The notes under the pieces: generated by a model
Told to the model about the DNA's origin: nothing
The model's input: only the letters and a program-made list of their open reading frames with translations
Databases searched by the model: none
Program-made: the position numbers and the translations under genes
Assembly: GCA_948473115.1 (NCBI GenBank)
Contig: CAOKWI010000012.1
Coordinates: 1-64,000, forward strand
DNA from: an uncultured Lachnospiraceae bacterium
GTDB lineage: Bacteria; Bacillota; Clostridia; Lachnospirales; Lachnospiraceae
Reading direction: 5' to 3'
DNA length: 64,000 nucleotides
Part shown: piece after piece, positions 8,831 through 18,323 of the stretch
Position numbering within the stretch: position 1 is the first letter of the stretch
Layout of the letters: each line of letters starts with the position of its first letter

Positions 8831-9391
8831 TTAAGAATCCCTGCACTCGCATAAAACAGAAAAACTCGCGTCGTTTATGCGCCCCAATAATAGCGACAGA
8901 TCGGTATCCGCCCTGATTTTGTCCTTGTGGTACAGGCAAAGCTTCTGCAGTGTCTCCTGCGTAAAATGATCCAGGAGATAAAGGATTTCCTCAAACTGGG
9001 TAATGGTGTCAGTCAATTCGCCAGCCAGTCTGTTGATCAGGGGATCACTTAACTGGGAACTGTATACCACTAGATCCTCGTAAGAATGGATCAATGGTGC
9101 ACCGCTTTCCTGTAACTGCATGATCTGTGCATCACATATTGACTGCAAGGTCTGCTCCCGGGATATGTCTTCCCGCTTCTCTTTTTCCCCGCCTGTCAGC
9201 AGTTCCTCGATTGAAATGTCAAAAACCTCTGCCAGTTTCCCTATATTATCAATATCGGGGATTCCGTTTCCACATTCCCATTTGCTCACGGCTTTTTCTG
9301 TGACATGTAGTCTGTCGGCAAGCTGCATCTGGCTCATATTTCTTTCTTTTCGCATTTTAGAGATACATTCACCTATTCTTTTCGCGTCCAT
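8831..9391 (-). CDS. XRE-family transcriptional regulator
   Basis: The 186-residue protein has an N-terminal HTH_3 domain (about 5-62) with RKERNMSQMQLADRLHVTEKAVSKWECG typical of Cro/C1-type regulators. A mainly helical C-terminal part of about 110 residues has no recognised motif and may bind a ligand or form dimers. The start is supported by AAGGAGGTGG about 6 bases upstream. It is transcribed away from the carbohydrate locus, sharing the 345-bp region 9392-9736, so it may control that locus or itself. This is inference from position only. Confidence 0.88.
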   Translation of the reverse strand: MDAKRIGECISKMRKERNMSQMQLADRLHVTEKAVSKWECGNGIPDIDNIGKLAEVFDISIEELLTGGEKEKREDISREQTLQSICDAQIMQLQESGAPLIHSYEDLVVYSSQLSDPLINRLAGELTDTITQFEEILYLLDHFTQETLQKLCLYHKDKIRADTDLSLLLGRINDASFSVLCECRDS

Positions 9392-9736
9392 TCCGCCACC
9401 TCCTTAACCACTATTTTATAGGAACTGTCCCAGACATACAACCTACGTACCGTTGTTTTCTTCATTGGAATCCTACGAAACGTAGGAGACGCCCATGGAC
9501 CAGGCGGAGCATCTTTGAGAGTGGGCAGGGTCAATGTTCCGAAAAAATTCCTTTTTTCCTCTAAAAAAATTCCTATTTTCCATCCCGTTATTTCTGTAGT
9601 ATAAACTACACACAGGTAAATTTGCAGTGCAACCCGACTACAGACCGCCAGCCGGGTACTTTTCCGGAGGCATCACTGTAAACCCTGGCGGTTTGTCATA
9701 TAAAAATTACAAAAAACATACGAGGGAGGTAGAAAA
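9392..9736. promoter_or_regulatory. Divergent control region between the XRE regulator and the lplB-like operon
   Basis: No ORF longer than a shadow fits here. The region holds the XRE ribosome binding site on the minus strand, a T/C- and A-rich element at 9548-9582 shared with the region upstream of the GH51 gene, a possible -10 TATAAA at 9600-9605 placed 17 bp after TTTCCA (9577-9582), and GGGAGGT just before the permease start. Confidence 0.55.
9548..9582 (+). promoter_or_regulatory. Candidate YesN-type regulator site, copy 1
   Basis: This 35-bp element matches 18214-18248 at 29 of 35 positions without gaps. Its final TTTCCA sits where a -35 hexamer would be for TATAAA at 9600. Position near -35 suits activation by the AraC-type response regulator encoded at 16727-18208. 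This is inference from sequence and position. Confidence 0.5.
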
Positions 9737-10690
9737 ATGGCTTCAGCCAGAAACAATCGTTCCGCCATCGTCAGGGCAGGAACAAAGGGAAAACAGTGGA
9801 ACCGGTTCAAATTGTTCCTGTACGCACTTCCGGCAATTATACTTGTATTTTTGTTCCATTATTTGCCGTTGTGGGGATGGTCCTTTGCATTTTTTCAATA
9901 CAAGCCTGGGAAAAGCCTGTTTGACTGTGTTTTTGTGGGATGGGATAATTTCACTACACTGTTTGGAAATGTGGTAATGCGCAGGAATCTGTTCCGGGTG
10001 CTGACAAATACATTCGGCATCCACTTCCTGGGATATTTGTTCTCGCCGCTGCCGCTTTTGTTCGCGGTATTTCTGAGCGAGATGCGCAGCCGGAAATTCC
10101 AGAAATTCGTTCAGTCAGTGACCACCCTGCCCAACTTTATCGGATGGGTCATCATTTATTCCCTGGTGAACAGTTTCTTTTCCACCAACGGACTGGTGAA
10201 CAATATCCTGTTGGAGATGGGGGTGATTTCACAGCCTTTCAATCTGATGACATCGGGAGAGCATGTGTGGATTCGCATGGTGCTTCTGCAGCAGTGGAAG
10301 AACCTGGGGTGGAGTGCCATTGTGTACTTTGCGTCCATCGCAGGCATTGACCAGCAGATGTATGAAGCTGCCATGATGGACGGCGCCAACCGGATCCAGA
10401 GAATCCGTTACATATCAATTCCCATGCTGATTCCCACTTACTTCGTCCTGCTGATTATGAGCATCGGAAACTTCCTGAACACAGGGGTGGATCAGTACCT
10501 TGCCTTTGGAAATGCGTTGAACAAGGAATCAATAGAGGTCCTGGATCTGTATGTGTATAATCTGGGCATCGGGAGCGGGCAAATTTCCTTTTCGGTGGCG
10601 GTGGGAATCATGAAATCGGCAGTGGCCCTGGTGCTTTTTGGGATGGCGAATTTCGCTTCCAAGAAGATCAGGGGAACCAGCGTGTTTTAG
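9737..10690 (+). CDS. LplB-type carbohydrate ABC transporter permease
   Basis: The 317-residue protein has six predicted membrane helices and the permease-ATPase contact motif (EAA loop) YEAAMMDGANRIQRIRYISIP at about residues 212-232. The N-terminal LFLYALPAIILVFLFHYLPLWGW is typical of the LplB/YtcP-like group that imports complex oligosaccharides. The ribosome binding site is GGGAGGT. It forms an operon with the LplC-type permease and the binding protein that follow. No ATPase gene is in the locus; such importers usually share an MsmX-like ATPase encoded elsewhere. Confidence 0.92.
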   Translation: MASARNNRSAIVRAGTKGKQWNRFKLFLYALPAIILVFLFHYLPLWGWSFAFFQYKPGKSLFDCVFVGWDNFTTLFGNVVMRRNLFRVLTNTFGIHFLGYLFSPLPLLFAVFLSEMRSRKFQKFVQSVTTLPNFIGWVIIYSLVNSFFSTNGLVNNILLEMGVISQPFNLMTSGEHVWIRMVLLQQWKNLGWSAIVYFASIAGIDQQMYEAAMMDGANRIQRIRYISIPMLIPTYFVLLIMSIGNFLNTGVDQYLAFGNALNKESIEVLDLYVYNLGIGSGQISFSVAVGIMKSAVALVLFGMANFASKKIRGTSVF

Positions 10691-10703
10691 AGGAGGGCGG
10701 AAA

Positions 10704-11603
10704 GTGAATGCAAAAAACAAAATGTCGATAGCAGATATCGTTTACAACGCAGTATGCGGGATATTGTTTATCCTGTTTGCCCTTGTCTGTGTCTTTCCTT
10801 TTTACTACCTGTTCATCTGCACCATCAGTGACCCTTCCCTGGTGGAGGTGGGAAAGATTGTGCTTTGGCCCAGGGGAATTACCTTAAAAAACTATATAGA
10901 AGTTTCCCGGCTTCCCAACCTGGCAAACGCTACCATGATTACCCTGGGGAGGACGGTGATTGGAACGGGCTCCACTTTGCTGATTACTTCCTATCTGGCT
11001 TACTTCTTTACAAAGACTCAGATGTGGGGGCGGAAGTTCTGGTACCGCATGGTGGTGGCTACCATGTATTTCAGCGCCGGCATGATACCGGTTTACCTGA
11101 ACAATAAGATGCTGGGTCTTTTGAACAGCTTCTGGATTTATATCATTCCGGGGCTGGTAGGGGTCTACAATATGATTCTGGTAAAAACATCCATGGAGGC
11201 TTTGCCGGCGGAACTGGAGGAGTCCGCACTGCTGGACGGCGCCGGGTATCTCACCAGGTTTGCCAAAATCGTGATCCCTCTGCAGAAGCCTATCCTGGCT
11301 ACGGTGGGGCTGTTCTCGGCGGTAGGGCATTGGAACGATTTCTTTACCACACAGCTCTATATTACAAAGCCGAAGCTGTACACGCTGCAGTTTCTGCTCT
11401 ATGAATTTCAGAATCAGGTCAAGAACGCGGCAGCGCAGATCAACAGCGCAAGTGAGGCCATGGGACAGGGAAGCACCAATATCCAGCCCACGGGAATCCG
11501 GTTGACTCTGACGGCAATTGTTATCATTCCGATTATGCTGGTATATCCTTTCATCCAGAAATATTATGTGAAGGGCGTCATGATCGGTGCGGTAAAAGGA
11601 TAA
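10704..11603 (+). CDS. LplC-type carbohydrate ABC transporter permease
   Basis: The second permease (299 residues) begins at GTG 10704, seven bases after AGGAGGG; the track start at 10638 runs into the upstream gene. It has six membrane helices and the EAA loop EESALLDGAGYLTRFAKIVIP (about residues 171-191). The N-terminal VFPFYYLFICTISDPS is typical of LplC/YtcP-like proteins. It should pair with the LplB-type permease 13 bp upstream to form the membrane channel of one importer. Confidence 0.92.
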   Translation: MNAKNKMSIADIVYNAVCGILFILFALVCVFPFYYLFICTISDPSLVEVGKIVLWPRGITLKNYIEVSRLPNLANATMITLGRTVIGTGSTLLITSYLAYFFTKTQMWGRKFWYRMVVATMYFSAGMIPVYLNNKMLGLLNSFWIYIIPGLVGVYNMILVKTSMEALPAELEESALLDGAGYLTRFAKIVIPLQKPILATVGLFSAVGHWNDFFTTQLYITKPKLYTLQFLLYEFQNQVKNAAAQINSASEAMGQGSTNIQPTGIRLTLTAIVIIPIMLVYPFIQKYYVKGVMIGAVKG

Positions 11604-11628
11604 AAAGAGATAAAAAGAGGAGGAAAAG

Positions 11629-13434
11629 ATGAAGAGTAAAACGATGAAAAAATGGTTGGCATTGGGAACAGCGGCAGCCATGGCGATGTCCCTGGCAGGA
11701 TGCGGCGGCCAGGAGGCGTCCGGAGGTGGAACACAGGATTCCAGTCAGAGCGTGGTACAGCAGTCCGGTACGGGACAGGCGGAGAGCGCGTCTTCAGGGA
11801 CGGGGGGCGAGACGGTATATCCCGACGAGCAGACCTGGGATCATCTGGATCTGGTGACACTGTACCCCTCCGACACCAACACCAGCAGCGGCCTGGTGAC
11901 GGGATACAAGGCAGAGATCCTGGCAAAGCGTGGTCTGGAGATGGAGGTCTGGCCTTACTCCGATGAAAAGACCAACGGAATCCTGACCAGTGGGGATCTC
12001 CCGGACGTGATGTTTGTAAGTTATGACAACATGAAGACCATGATTGAGGGCGGTCTTATATTGAACCTGGAGGAATATCTGGATCAGATGCCCCACATCA
12101 AAGAGAACGAATCAATCCAGACGGCACTGAACTACACAAGGGAATACCGAAGCGCAGACACCGGGGATATCTATGGCATTCCTACACTGATCGGCCTTCA
12201 GGAGGAGGACGAGGATACAGGGCGCAATGCGGTGAAGGTGAACTGGAAGGCCTATTATGCGGCCGGATGTCCGGAGATTAAGTCGATCGACGATCTGATC
12301 CCGGTTATGAAGAAAATGCTGGAAGTGATGCCAAAGTCCGAGAAGGACGATACCCAGTGTTGGGGAACCATCCTGAATGCCGGAAGCGATGACCAGTATT
12401 GGGGGAATATGCAGCTGTGGTATAAATGGTTTGGTTATGAGCCGGACAGCCTGCCGTACCTGATCGAGACAGACATGGTCAACGGGGAATATCATAACAT
12501 TCTGGAGGAAAAACAGGACAGCCTATACTATAAGGGACTGAAATGGTATAATCAGTGCTACAGAGAGGGCGTCATGGATCCTGACAGTATCAACAATGAG
12601 AGACAGGTGCAGAAGGCAAAGGTGGAGACCAGTCTGGCCTGCATGATTCCCAGCGGTACCTGTGCGGGCTGGAGCGGCTACAAGCCCATTTATATCCCGG
12701 GGATGTCGCTGTACCAGGAGAACTGGGCCAAGCCTTACGGAACCAATATGTACGTGGTGGTGAACGCCAAAACAGAGAATGTGGAAGCAGCACTTCGGAC
12801 AGTGGATTTCCTGGCTGACTTTGATGCTTATTTTGAAATCTGGTGCGGTCCTGAAGGGGATTTATGGGAGTACGGTGAGGACGGACTTGTATATCCCACA
12901 GAATTCGGCATTTCCTCAGCAACAGAAGAGGGGGTGGAGACCGTATTTGAGAGCACGGGGGAAAAGCGTGTGCTGTGGCTGGATAATTTTATCATTACCA
13001 GGACTCCTTCCGATTCCTACATGGGACCTGATGGCCCCAGGCCTGCAAGAGGATTGGGCGAGTGGGCCGAGGTAAAGGCCATCAATGACCAGAGCGAAGA
13101 GGCCACCCAGTGGAGGGAGACCTTCGGGTATGAGAACTTTGTGGAGCAGCTGAAGGACAATGACGCTTATGTGCTTCGCAGCAAGCTTGATGCAGTGGTG
13201 AGCTTTTGTCCGGACCCGGATGACAGCATGAAGCTGACAGTGGATGCCATCCGTGACGTGGTGGTGGAAGCCAGCTGGAAGATGGTGTATGCACAGAGTG
13301 ATGAGGAATTTGAGAAACTCTGGGACAAGATGCTTCAGGACTGCGAGGGTCTGCATGCGCAGGACATTGTCTCCTGGAGGCTCGATGAACTGAATAAGGC
13401 ATTGGAGACCAAGAATTCACTGGAAGCGGATTAG
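11629..13434 (+). CDS. LplA-type extracellular solute-binding lipoprotein
   Basis: The 601-residue protein has a lipoprotein signal with lipobox SLAGC (lipidated Cys25), then a Gly/Ser-rich linker (about 26-60) and a large solute-binding fold. Its length matches LplA-type proteins, which bind long oligosaccharides at the cell surface and deliver them to the LplB/LplC permeases encoded just upstream. GAGGAGG precedes the start. A hairpin with a T run follows at 13453-13494, so the downstream genes may be expressed at a lower level. Confidence 0.9.
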   Translation: MKSKTMKKWLALGTAAAMAMSLAGCGGQEASGGGTQDSSQSVVQQSGTGQAESASSGTGGETVYPDEQTWDHLDLVTLYPSDTNTSSGLVTGYKAEILAKRGLEMEVWPYSDEKTNGILTSGDLPDVMFVSYDNMKTMIEGGLILNLEEYLDQMPHIKENESIQTALNYTREYRSADTGDIYGIPTLIGLQEEDEDTGRNAVKVNWKAYYAAGCPEIKSIDDLIPVMKKMLEVMPKSEKDDTQCWGTILNAGSDDQYWGNMQLWYKWFGYEPDSLPYLIETDMVNGEYHNILEEKQDSLYYKGLKWYNQCYREGVMDPDSINNERQVQKAKVETSLACMIPSGTCAGWSGYKPIYIPGMSLYQENWAKPYGTNMYVVVNAKTENVEAALRTVDFLADFDAYFEIWCGPEGDLWEYGEDGLVYPTEFGISSATEEGVETVFESTGEKRVLWLDNFIITRTPSDSYMGPDGPRPARGLGEWAEVKAINDQSEEATQWRETFGYENFVEQLKDNDAYVLRSKLDAVVSFCPDPDDSMKLTVDAIRDVVVEASWKMVYAQSDEEFEKLWDKMLQDCEGLHAQDIVSWRLDELNKALETKNSLEAD

Positions 13435-13452
13435 AAGCGCCTCCAGTGGGAC

Positions 13453-13494
13453 AAAAGGGACTGCCCGGGGAAAAGACTGGACAGTTCCCTTTTT
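13453..13494 (+). terminator. Intrinsic terminator after the binding-protein gene
   Basis: AAAAGGGACTG (13453-13463) pairs with CAGTTCCCTTTT (13482-13494) with one bulged T, followed by further T residues. It lies between the two binding-protein genes and may give partial readthrough. Confidence 0.65.
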
Positions 13495-13580
13495 GGTATA
13501 TAAAATATAGTGAAAGATATTGCCTTTTGAGCAGGGTATTTCGTACGTGCCCGCTGAAGCGGACAGGGAGAGGAGGAACG

Positions 13581-14897
13581 ATGGGGAAAAGTTTTTTTCG
13601 GAAATATGGGCATGTATGGCTGTTGCTTTCCGGGCTGTTCTCCGGGCTGCTTTCGGGCTGTGCAGGAGATGGGAGCACTTTCGGGGAGACAGGGGAAGCC
13701 CCGGCACAGGGGAACCCAGGAGACGTAGTCACTCTTGAAATCTATGCCTGGCAGGACGAGGAGGACAATGTGGAGGCTCTTGTGGCGGGATATATGGCGC
13801 AGAACACTGATGTGGTCATCCACGCCAATTTCATTCCGGTGTCCGAGTATCCCCAGCAGATGATGAGTCTGCGGAGCGGGGAGAGGCAGGCGGACTGCCT
13901 TTTCTTTCCCACGCCGTCGGAAGGGGCGGTGTGGAAGAATAAGGGGATGCTGATGAACCTGGATCAATGGCTGGAGGAGTGGGATGGGGACGAGGCTTAC
14001 GAAGACTGGTATGCGGAGGGGGAGGAATGCGGCTCCTATATGGTGCCTTACCGGATGAGCCGGTGGGCGGTATACTACAATAAAGACCTGTTCGACAGGT
14101 GCGGGGTACCCTATCCGGAAGAGGACTGGACCTGGGAGGACTATGAGCGGATAGCAGTGCTGCTGACCAGGCAGACAGGGGAAGATAAAAGCTTCGGCTC
14201 ACTTAGCTTTGAACCTACCAACACATGGTGGCGTGTGCCGGCCAGGACGAGTGGGGCCAACAATCCTTTTTCACCGGAGGACTTGAAGGCTTTCCGGAAA
14301 GCGGCACAGTGGTGCTACCGGCTGACATATGAGCTGGGAGCGCAGCTGCCCTATACGGAACAGACCGGCAAGGCAGGCAACAGCTATGACGCCAATTTCC
14401 TGGAAGGAGACACAGGGATGTATTTCAGCGGGGACTGGTCTGTGTCCTCCCTCAATAAAATGATTGAGCAGGATGGACTGGAGATCCACTATGACGTGGC
14501 TCCCATGCCTCACTGGGAGGGGGATGAGAGTTATGTCATTTCTGATACGGCTGTGGTGGCAGTGATGGCGGACACAGAGTACCCTGAAGAGGCATGGGAC
14601 TTTATCCGCTTTGCAGGAGGCCTCCAGGGAGCAGCCATACTGGCGGAAAGGAGTGTCATCCCCGCCTGCTGTCCAGAGGGGATCAGGGAAATCTACCTTT
14701 CCTCGGAGAATTATCCGGAACACAGGGAGTATTTCTTTATGGACGGGAAGCCCTCCAGAACGCCTGCAAACGGCAGATATATCGAGGCCATGGAGATCAT
14801 AAAGGAGGAGACGGCCCAATACCTTCTTCAGGAACAGAGCCTGGAGCAGGCCTTTGCAGCCATTGAAGCGGGGCTGAAGGAAATACAGGGAGAGTAA
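13581..14897 (+). CDS. Second extracellular sugar-binding lipoprotein (family 1 type)
   Basis: The 438-residue lipoprotein has signal and lipobox LLSGC (Cys27), then a family 1 sugar-binding fold starting VTLEIYAWQDEEDN, with YMVPYRMSRWAVYYNKDLF and a C-terminal EEAWDFIRF that are typical of maltose/multiple-sugar binding proteins. The start at 13581 follows AGGAGG and precedes the signal peptide; the track start at 13446 is too early. It differs from the larger LplA-type protein upstream. It could serve the same permeases with another ligand or act as a sensing partner for the histidine kinase immediately downstream. Confidence 0.88.
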   Translation: MGKSFFRKYGHVWLLLSGLFSGLLSGCAGDGSTFGETGEAPAQGNPGDVVTLEIYAWQDEEDNVEALVAGYMAQNTDVVIHANFIPVSEYPQQMMSLRSGERQADCLFFPTPSEGAVWKNKGMLMNLDQWLEEWDGDEAYEDWYAEGEECGSYMVPYRMSRWAVYYNKDLFDRCGVPYPEEDWTWEDYERIAVLLTRQTGEDKSFGSLSFEPTNTWWRVPARTSGANNPFSPEDLKAFRKAAQWCYRLTYELGAQLPYTEQTGKAGNSYDANFLEGDTGMYFSGDWSVSSLNKMIEQDGLEIHYDVAPMPHWEGDESYVISDTAVVAVMADTEYPEEAWDFIRFAGGLQGAAILAERSVIPACCPEGIREIYLSSENYPEHREYFFMDGKPSRTPANGRYIEAMEIIKEETAQYLLQEQSLEQAFAAIEAGLKEIQGE

Positions 14898-14949
14898 GGA
14901 GTGGAAGCCTGGGAAGAGTAAGGGTTGGAACGTCTGTGCCGGAGGAAGT

Positions 14950-16725
14950 ATGGAAAAAGCAGGAGCCGGACAGGGCTGCAGAAAGGGTTGGTTAACATTG
15001 AAAAGAAGAAAATCTCTCACAGGACGGTTCCTGGCATATCTGATCGGTATTATTCTACTGTCCAATGTGCTGCTGTTCGGATGCCTGTACAGCATTACAG
15101 GGAAGAATATGAGACAGCAGACCCTGGACAGGAGCAGGAATCTGATGGAATCCAACCTGAACGTTATGGAGCAGTATTTCCGGGACGTTGACAAGCTTGC
15201 ATGGTCTGTGATCTACAACAGGGACATCATCCGTTTTATGAAGGGCAAGACGGACAGGATAGCGGATCTGGAACTCCTGTCCAGCATAGAAAGCCTGTAT
15301 TACAATTCCAGACCGGATCTGCGCCTGACCTTTTACAAGGAGGGTCATTATACCAACCAGTATTCCATTATGGAAGGGGAGCGGGCGGCACCTGTGGAGG
15401 ATTACCGTTATACCAAATGGTACCAGGAAATCATCTGGACAGATGAGGAGAAGGTACTGCTGACGGACAACAGGGAGGGAGAAGACACGGACTTCATTTA
15501 TTCCATGATTTACCGTATCGAGGATGTGTATGAAAACCGCACGGTGGGGTATCTGAAGACAGACATGGATTTAAACGTGCTGAAGGAGCGATTCCTGCAG
15601 GACTACACCAATGTGGCCGGGGTGACCATTTCGGACGCAGAGGGAAACCTGCTGTTCTGGGAGGGAGAGATCGTCCAGGCCCCGAGTGAACAATACCGCA
15701 GGGGGGAAATCCTCACTTATGAGACGCAGGAGTATATCATTTCCTGCAGTATTTCCGAAAGTACGGGATGGAAGCTGTGTGTGGCCATGTCAAAGGATGA
15801 GATTTTCGTGAACCAGCGCTCCATGGTCTGGACACTCACCATCGTGCTGGCAGTGATCATTGCCTTTACCATCCTTATTTCCGGGAAATGCTTCTCCATC
15901 ATCACGGTCAATTTCAAGCGGCTGGTGGAGGGGATGGAGTCGGTGAAGCGTGGAGATCTGCAGGCTCATGTGCAGGCGGATACCCAGGATGAAATCAGCA
16001 TCCTGATTCAGGAGTTCAATGAAATGGTGGGGAGGGTGAATGAACTGGTGCAGGCCGTGGAGGCCAAGCAGATTCTGTTGAAGGAGGCGGAGACCAAGGC
16101 CTTGCAGCAGCAGATCAATCCCCATTTCATGAACAATATCATGGAGACCATCATGGGGCTGGCCAGCGAGGGAATGGATGATGAGGTGATTCAGGTCAGT
16201 GAATGTATGAGCGACATGCTGAGGTACAATACCAGGTTTGAGAACATCACCACCCTGCGGGACGAACTGGAACAGGTGAAGAATTATGTAAATATTCTGA
16301 AGATACGTTTTGTAGACCGGTTCGAAGTCTATTATGATGTGAGTGAGGAATGCATGGACTGCAGCATGGTAAAATTTACGCTGCAGCCTTTGGTGGAGAA
16401 CGCCATATCCCACGGCCTTTCGGAGACGGAGAAGGGCGGGATGCTCCGGGTCCGTGTCAAGAAGGAGGGGGAGCAGATCTCTATCCTGATTTTTGACAAC
16501 GGGATTGGTATGTCGAAGGAAATGCGGACAGAGCTGGAGCAGAGACTCCTTGTGACAGCGGAGCGGCCGCTGGAGTACATTGACCAGTATAAGAGCCTGG
16601 GGATTCTGAATGTCCATCTGCGCCTCAGGATGTATTACGGGGAGGCTTATTCCATTGAACTGTTCTCAAAGGAAGGAAAAGGGACCTGCTTTTCCATAAG
16701 GATTCCTTTTGTGAGGGAGGTATAG
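14950..16725 (+). CDS. YesM-type sensor histidine kinase
   Basis: The 591-residue membrane kinase has a first membrane helix at about 27-47, an extracellular sensor region to about 285, a second helix, a HAMP domain (about 310-365, LVEGMESVKRGDLQAHVQ), the His_kinase region QQQINPHFMNNIMETI (His near 394) and a HATPase domain with LQPLVENAISHGL (N box) and NGIGMS. The usual NPHFLYN is here NPHFMNN, a small deviation next to the phosphoacceptor. The start follows GGAGGAA. It should phosphorylate the AraC-type regulator encoded 1 bp downstream in response to an oligosaccharide or its binding protein. Confidence 0.92.
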   Translation: MEKAGAGQGCRKGWLTLKRRKSLTGRFLAYLIGIILLSNVLLFGCLYSITGKNMRQQTLDRSRNLMESNLNVMEQYFRDVDKLAWSVIYNRDIIRFMKGKTDRIADLELLSSIESLYYNSRPDLRLTFYKEGHYTNQYSIMEGERAAPVEDYRYTKWYQEIIWTDEEKVLLTDNREGEDTDFIYSMIYRIEDVYENRTVGYLKTDMDLNVLKERFLQDYTNVAGVTISDAEGNLLFWEGEIVQAPSEQYRRGEILTYETQEYIISCSISESTGWKLCVAMSKDEIFVNQRSMVWTLTIVLAVIIAFTILISGKCFSIITVNFKRLVEGMESVKRGDLQAHVQADTQDEISILIQEFNEMVGRVNELVQAVEAKQILLKEAETKALQQQINPHFMNNIMETIMGLASEGMDDEVIQVSECMSDMLRYNTRFENITTLRDELEQVKNYVNILKIRFVDRFEVYYDVSEECMDCSMVKFTLQPLVENAISHGLSETEKGGMLRVRVKKEGEQISILIFDNGIGMSKEMRTELEQRLLVTAERPLEYIDQYKSLGILNVHLRLRMYYGEAYSIELFSKEGKGTCFSIRIPFVREV

Positions 16726-16726
16726 C

Positions 16727-18208
16727 ATGTATCGGATTCTGGTGGTGGACGATGAAAAATTTATCAGGAAAAGCATCTGTAACCGGATGGATTGGGAAGC
16801 CTTAGGGATAGAGGTGGCAGGGGAGGCGGCTAATGGCAGGGAGGCATTGGAGCAGATAGAAGAGCTTCGTCCGCAGATTGTGCTGGCGGACATCCGTATG
16901 CCGGTGATGGATGGAATCGCGTTTATCAGCGAGGCAAAGAAGCGCTATCCCCAGGTGCATTACATCTTTATGAGTGCCTATTCCGACTTTAAATATGCCC
17001 AGCAGGCAATCCGGCTGGGTGTGGAGGACTACATTCTGAAGCCTGTCAAGACTGCGGAGCTGGAAGAGGTGCTCGCAAAAATCGTCCACGGGCTGAAGCA
17101 GAAACAGCTTGCCAGACACCTGCTGGAGCCGGTGGCGGGTGAGAGCCTGCAGTCCCTCCTGGGTGCCGGACAGGTGGCGGCGTTTGCATTTTATCTGGAA
17201 AGCCAGGAAGGGGCAGGCGGCTTTTTGGAGGATGCCCTGGGGGAGGTCCTGGCAAAAATCGGGGGAAAACGGATCCTTTATTACCTGAAGGACTTTTCTC
17301 CGGGAGACTGCCACGTATTTCTGATGAAGGGGGAGGGACTGGAGGAAAGCGGCAGCAGGGAACTGTTGGAGGCGGCCTGGGACTGCCTGGAGGAGGTGGA
17401 AGGAGTGGCTGCCTGCAGCGAGGTCATGGAAAGCGATTCCGCCATACGGGCGGTGGAGTCTGCGGTTCGCCTGCTGATGCGCAAGATGTTCTATCCGGAG
17501 AAGAAAATCCTTACGGCGAGGCAGAAGGCAGAGCCGACAGTGGCCAGGAAGCGTCAGCAACAGATCAGGGAGGAGCTGGCTTACCTGTATCAGAACCTGT
17601 CTGCGGAGGATCCAAAACTGGAAAGGACACTGGAGCATATTGCCTGCCTGGCGGCAGAACGTGAGAACAGCATATGGACGATAGAGAATACAGTAGCCGA
17701 AATCCTGGTGCTTCTCAGGAAAGTCAGCGAGGGGAGAATGGAGGAGACGGATTACCGGATTCTGTTTAACGACATCCAGGGAAAGAATTATCTGCTTCGG
17801 TACAGGACAGCGGAGGAATTCAGGGAACGCCTGAAGGAAGTGATACATAACTGCCTTGGCACCAGGAATCAGATAGAGGACGAGGATGTAATCACTGCGG
17901 TTCGACAGTATATCAGGGAAAATTATCTGTCCGACCTGAATGCGTCGGAGACGGCCCGTCGTTTTTATCTGAGCGCAAGTTACCTTTCAACCCTCTTCAA
18001 AGAAAAAACGGGGATGAACATGGGGGCTTATATCGAGGGACTCAGGATGGAGAAGGCAAAGGAGCTTCTGCAGGGTACCCAGTGGCCGGTGACGGAGGTG
18101 GCTATCAGGTGCGGCTACTCAGATTCCGGGTATTTTACAAAGGTATTCAAAAAATATACGGGAACCACGCCCAGGCAGTTCCGGGAACAGGAAAAACAGA
18201 TCACCTGA
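16727..18208 (+). CDS. YesN-type AraC-family response regulator
   Basis: The 493-residue protein has an N-terminal receiver domain (about 1-120) with DD at 8-9, phosphoacceptor D55 in IVLADIRMP and a conserved lysine in LKPVK. A linker region of about 250 residues follows, then a C-terminal AraC-type double helix-turn-helix (about 390-490) with [15 protein letters not shown] and [20 protein letters not shown]. It pairs with the upstream kinase. The likely targets are the transporter operon and the glycosidase operon, both preceded by the same 35-bp element. Confidence 0.94.
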   Translation: MYRILVVDDEKFIRKSICNRMDWEALGIEVAGEAANGREALEQIEELRPQIVLADIRMPVMDGIAFISEAKKRYPQVHYIFMSAYSDFKYAQQAIRLGVEDYILKPVKTAELEEVLAKIVHGLKQKQLARHLLEPVAGESLQSLLGAGQVAAFAFYLESQEGAGGFLEDALGEVLAKIGGKRILYYLKDFSPGDCHVFLMKGEGLEESGSRELLEAAWDCLEEVEGVAACSEVMESDSAIRAVESAVRLLMRKMFYPEKKILTARQKAEPTVARKRQQQIREELAYLYQNLSAEDPKLERTLEHIACLAAERENSIWTIENTVAEILVLLRKVSEGRMEETDYRILFNDIQGKNYLLRYRTAEEFRERLKEVIHNCLGTRNQIEDEDVITAVRQYIRENYLSDLNASETARRFYLSASYLSTLFKEKTGMNMGAYIEGLRMEKAKELLQGTQWPVTEVAIRCGYSDSGYFTKVFKKYTGTTPRQFREQEKQIT

Positions 18209-18213
18209 AAATA

Positions 18214-18248
18214 TTCCCTTTTTCCTCCGAAAATATTTCTGTTTTCCA
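18214..18248 (+). promoter_or_regulatory. Candidate YesN-type regulator site, copy 2
   Basis: This matches 9548-9582 at 29 of 35 positions (TTCC-T-TTTTTCCTC, A-rich stretch, TTTTCCA). It lies 76 bp before the GH51 start. The sharing of one element between the transporter and glycosidase promoters suggests one regulator controls both. No strong -10 is visible downstream. Confidence 0.5.
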
Positions 18249-18323
18249 CGGGTTGAAAATGGTAGGATGAAAAAAAGTGAATCCGGTACTGACCGGAGAG
18301 GGACAAAGGGAGGAAAGGGAAGA

